Below are positions 15,099 through 16,536 of a DNA stretch of 16,536 nt, piece after piece (position 1 is the stretch's first letter; every line of letters begins with the position of its first letter). This DNA is from CAVDAL01 sp963606965 (GTDB lineage Bacteria; Actinomycetota; Coriobacteriia; Coriobacteriales; QAMH01). The notes beneath the pieces are model-generated. The model saw only the letters and a program-made list of their open reading frames with translations, was not told where the DNA came from and searched no databases. A program made the translations under genes and the position numbers. The stretch lies in assembly GCA_963606965.1 (NCBI GenBank), contig CAVDAL010000068.1, forward strand, positions 1-16,536, read 5' to 3'.

Positions 15099-15625
15099 TT
15101 TTTCTTCCTCTTTTTATAATTTTCAAAAGCTTGTATCATTTCCTTATATCTTTTTTCAGACAAAATAGATGCACGCGCTTCATCTTTGTTGTAAACAAGA
15201 TTTTCAAGAAAATCCCAATCAATAAGTTTTTTATCTGCAGCATTATCAATATCTTGTATGTCATTTGGACGCATTGAATACAACTTCATCACAATTAAAT
15301 CTTCTGTTGTTGGAGTAACAAAGTCAATTGCTTTTGTGTTTAAATTCAGTGATATTAATCTATCCTCAAAGCCATATGGTATCTGATCTGAAAAAGCAGC
15401 AACCCTTCCATTGACTTCTGGATATTGAAAAAGAATATTTGCAACAATATCTTCCGCCTGAAAAACATCAATATCGTGAGTTATTGTTCGATCTGTTAAA
15501 TCACGCAACATGAATGCAGCACCACCAACAATGACAACACGCGGGCGCACCGAAACATCACCAATCAAAAGCGATGCTTCTTCATCAATGCTAAGCAAAA
15601 ATTTTTCAAGCTGAATTTTCTGCAT
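15095..15625 (-). CDS. nucleotidyltransferase-fold protein (DUF6036-like), probable toxin
   Basis: A 176-residue protein of the polymerase-beta nucleotidyltransferase superfamily. The signature is visible: GGAAFML (34-40), then THDIDVF (49-55) with metal-binding D51 and D53, and a third acid D101 in KAIDFVTP. TTEDLIVMKLYSMRPNDIQD (106-125) is characteristic of the AbiEii/DUF6036 type. Enzymes of this group transfer nucleotides to RNA or protein targets, and several are toxins; the target here is unknown. GGGG lies about 8 bases before ATG (AAAAGGGGCGCCGTA). It is the first gene of the pair and is read from a near-consensus promoter. The toxin-first order is opposite to classical abiE. A Lys/Arg-rich tail ends the protein. 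Confidence 0.85.
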   Translation of the reverse strand: MQKIQLEKFLLSIDEEASLLIGDVSVRPRVVIVGGAAFMLRDLTDRTITHDIDVFQAEDIVANILFQYPEVNGRVAAFSDQIPYGFEDRLISLNLNTKAIDFVTPTTEDLIVMKLYSMRPNDIQDIDNAADKKLIDWDFLENLVYNKDEARASILSEKRYKEMIQAFENYKKRKKK

Positions 15626-15647
15626 TACGGCGCCCCTTTTTACTAAT

Positions 15648-15693
15648 ATTATTATTCAACTACAATAATAATAAACTAAAAACTATATTTCAA
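15648..15693 (-). promoter_or_regulatory. promoter and operator of the NTase/HTH operon
   Basis: On the minus strand TTGAAA (15693-15688) and TATTAT (15670-15665) are exactly 17 bases apart. ATTATTATT (15648-15656) and AATAATAAT (15664-15672) are perfect 9-base inverted arms around seven bases, covering the -10 box and the start site. A repressor bound here would block transcription. Surrounding AT-richness makes chance symmetry possible. Confidence 0.6.
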
Positions 15694-15732
15694 GCCTATT
15701 TTTGGAAGTTTAAATTTATAAAAAAACAAACC

Positions 15733-15783
15733 CGGCAGCGCATGCAAAAAGACGCCATGACACAGGAATATGTTGTTGATTAA
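15733..15783 (+). pseudogene. remnant of a second flippase gene 3' end
   Basis: Reads RQRMQKDAMTQEYVVD then stop, against RQRMQKDATMQEYIVD at the end of the flippase gene (14491-14541). The 51-base alignment has 8 mismatches and no gaps; several are synonymous, as expected for a copy that diverged while still coding. Nothing upstream of 15731 matches the flippase. Confidence 0.8.
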
Positions 15784-15860
15784 ATAAAAAGTGAGGCTGC
15801 CGCACCACCAACAGATGATAATGCAGCAGTCTCATCTTGCACAAATTCAATTATTTTTTG
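15780..15860 (-). pseudogene. remnant of a second HTH-gene 3' end
   Basis: The minus strand reads QKIIEFVQDETAALSSVGG and a few more residues to a stop, matching RKIMEFVQ at the end of the 184-residue HTH protein; the tails then diverge in sequence and length. The match begins right after the TAG of the nitroreductase gene. It is convergent with the flippase remnant, as in the intact locus. Confidence 0.7.
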
Positions 15861-16391
15861 CTAAAAACTTTCATGAACAACAAGCTCTTCGATTTTTAAG
15901 CTTTCATCGTGCAATGGGCTAGGTTGCGAATCTTTTGCAGGATGTCCAATCATCAACATGTCTACCAGCACATAATTTTGTGGAACATTAAAACGTTCGC
16001 GTAGCATGCCAGCATCATAAGCGCCAACCATGCAAGAACCCAAACCTGCAGCTGCCGCAGCATTTGCCATATTCGTTAAAACAATTGACGCATCAATATC
16101 GCCAAAATCGCCTGTTTCATAGCCAAGGCCTTTGCATGAAACTTCCTTGTCATATGCAACAATAATTGCTGTTGGCGCGCCATATCTGCACTTTGAACAT
16201 TCATCAATTTTCGCAAGTCCATCTTCATTTTGAACCACACACAAGCGAAACGACTGCACATTCTTTGCTGTTGGAGAAAGGCGTGCTGCTTCCAAAATTG
16301 CACTAAGCTCTTCTTCGGTAATCTGTTCATCTGTGAATTTACGGACTGAATAACGTGTCTTCATCAATTCCAAATAATCTTCGATATTCAT
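15861..16391 (-). CDS. nitroreductase-family FMN oxidoreductase
   Basis: A 176-residue flavoprotein of the nitroreductase superfamily, usually a homodimer using FMN and NAD(P)H; the natural substrate cannot be told. The amino end has the FMN-binding motif TRYSVRKFTDEQIT, followed by ILEAARLSPTAKNVQSFRL, where the usual N-x-QPW segment is altered. ASIVLTNMANAAAAAGLGSC and LMIGHPA are family hallmarks. The start at 16391 has AGAGGA just upstream; the frame also opens at 16406 but without a ribosome binding site. The protein is short for the family (often 180-220). Two cysteines (KIDECSKCRYG) replace part of the central loop. The stop directly abuts the scar of the HTH gene, so the gene may be next to a deletion endpoint. 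Confidence 0.88.
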   Translation of the reverse strand: MNIEDYLELMKTRYSVRKFTDEQITEEELSAILEAARLSPTAKNVQSFRLCVVQNEDGLAKIDECSKCRYGAPTAIIVAYDKEVSCKGLGYETGDFGDIDASIVLTNMANAAAAAGLGSCMVGAYDAGMLRERFNVPQNYVLVDMLMIGHPAKDSQPSPLHDESLKIEELVVHESF

Positions 16392-16442
16392 GCTTCCTCT
16401 TTTCATTTTTCACAAGCAATCATTCATTTAACTCGCATTTAC

Positions 16443-16470
16443 AGAATAATGCAATAACCTTGCTTAACAA
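16443..16470 (-). promoter_or_regulatory. possible promoter of the nitroreductase gene
   Basis: On the minus strand TTGTTA (16470-16465) and TATTCT (16448-16443) are 16 bases apart, about 50 bases before the start. The last 60 bases of the window are AT-rich and hold an inverted ACTTCC (16508-16513)/GGAAGT (16531-16536) pair but no gene. Confidence 0.3.
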
Positions 16471-16536
16471 GTTTCAAATTAATAATAAATGCATAATCTT
16501 TCAATTCACTTCCAAAAATATAACTTTAACGGAAGT

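Noticed and set aside
16508..16536. Another copy of the TTCCG palindrome at the window end
   Set aside because: Only a 6-base inverted pair is visible and the window stops there; the TTGACA-N6-TGTCAA core is absent.

Overview
The window is low-GC bacterial DNA carrying a mixture of conserved chromosomal genes (serS, folC, an SstT-type transporter, three tRNAs) and patchy accessory cargo. Gene style suggests a low-GC member of the Coriobacteriia (Actinomycetota). The reasons are the amino-terminal type of the first protein, the two-Cache/MscS architecture and an apparently leaderless gene. This placement is inferred from memory of families, not from a search, and is only moderately certain.

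Left part (1-3240) is accessory. A 127-bp direct repeat (1-127 and 2836-2962, about 94% identical, ungapped) brackets two minus-strand genes. One is a PD-(D/E)XK/DUF559-like protein whose upstream region carries three 33-34-bp operator-like repeats. The other is a six-helix membrane protein ending in a SHOCT domain. Each direct repeat contains a nested palindrome, and a third, inverted copy of it lies at 2747-2803. Right of the second copy, a degenerate array with a 42-bp period runs to a terminator.

Middle part (3241-9351) is mostly housekeeping. A secreted Big2-like/transglutaminase-like protein lies downstream of serS on the minus strand. Then come tRNA-Leu(CAG), tRNA-Ile(GAT) and tRNA-Ala(TGC) on the plus strand, a terminator, a small two-helix membrane protein, folC (minus) and a TTG-started Na+/serine-threonine symporter (plus) with a strong terminator.

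Right part (9380-16536) starts with a 1021-residue membrane protein that joins two extracellular Cache-like sensor modules to a MscS channel core. Next are a 39-residue single-helix membrane protein behind a palindromic leader and a flippase of the polysaccharide-export type, probably read from a leaderless mRNA. A two-gene nucleotidyltransferase/helix-turn-helix operon follows, with the layout of a toxin-antitoxin module and an inverted repeat over its -10 box. Beyond its promoter lies a scar of about 130 bp that repeats the junction between the flippase 3' end and the HTH-gene 3' end, evidence that this locus was duplicated or exchanged. A nitroreductase-family gene closes the window.

The strongest candidates for something undescribed are the palindrome/42-bp repeat system bracketing the DUF559-like cassette, the nucleotidyltransferase/HTH pair with its junction scar, and the double-Cache MscS channel.
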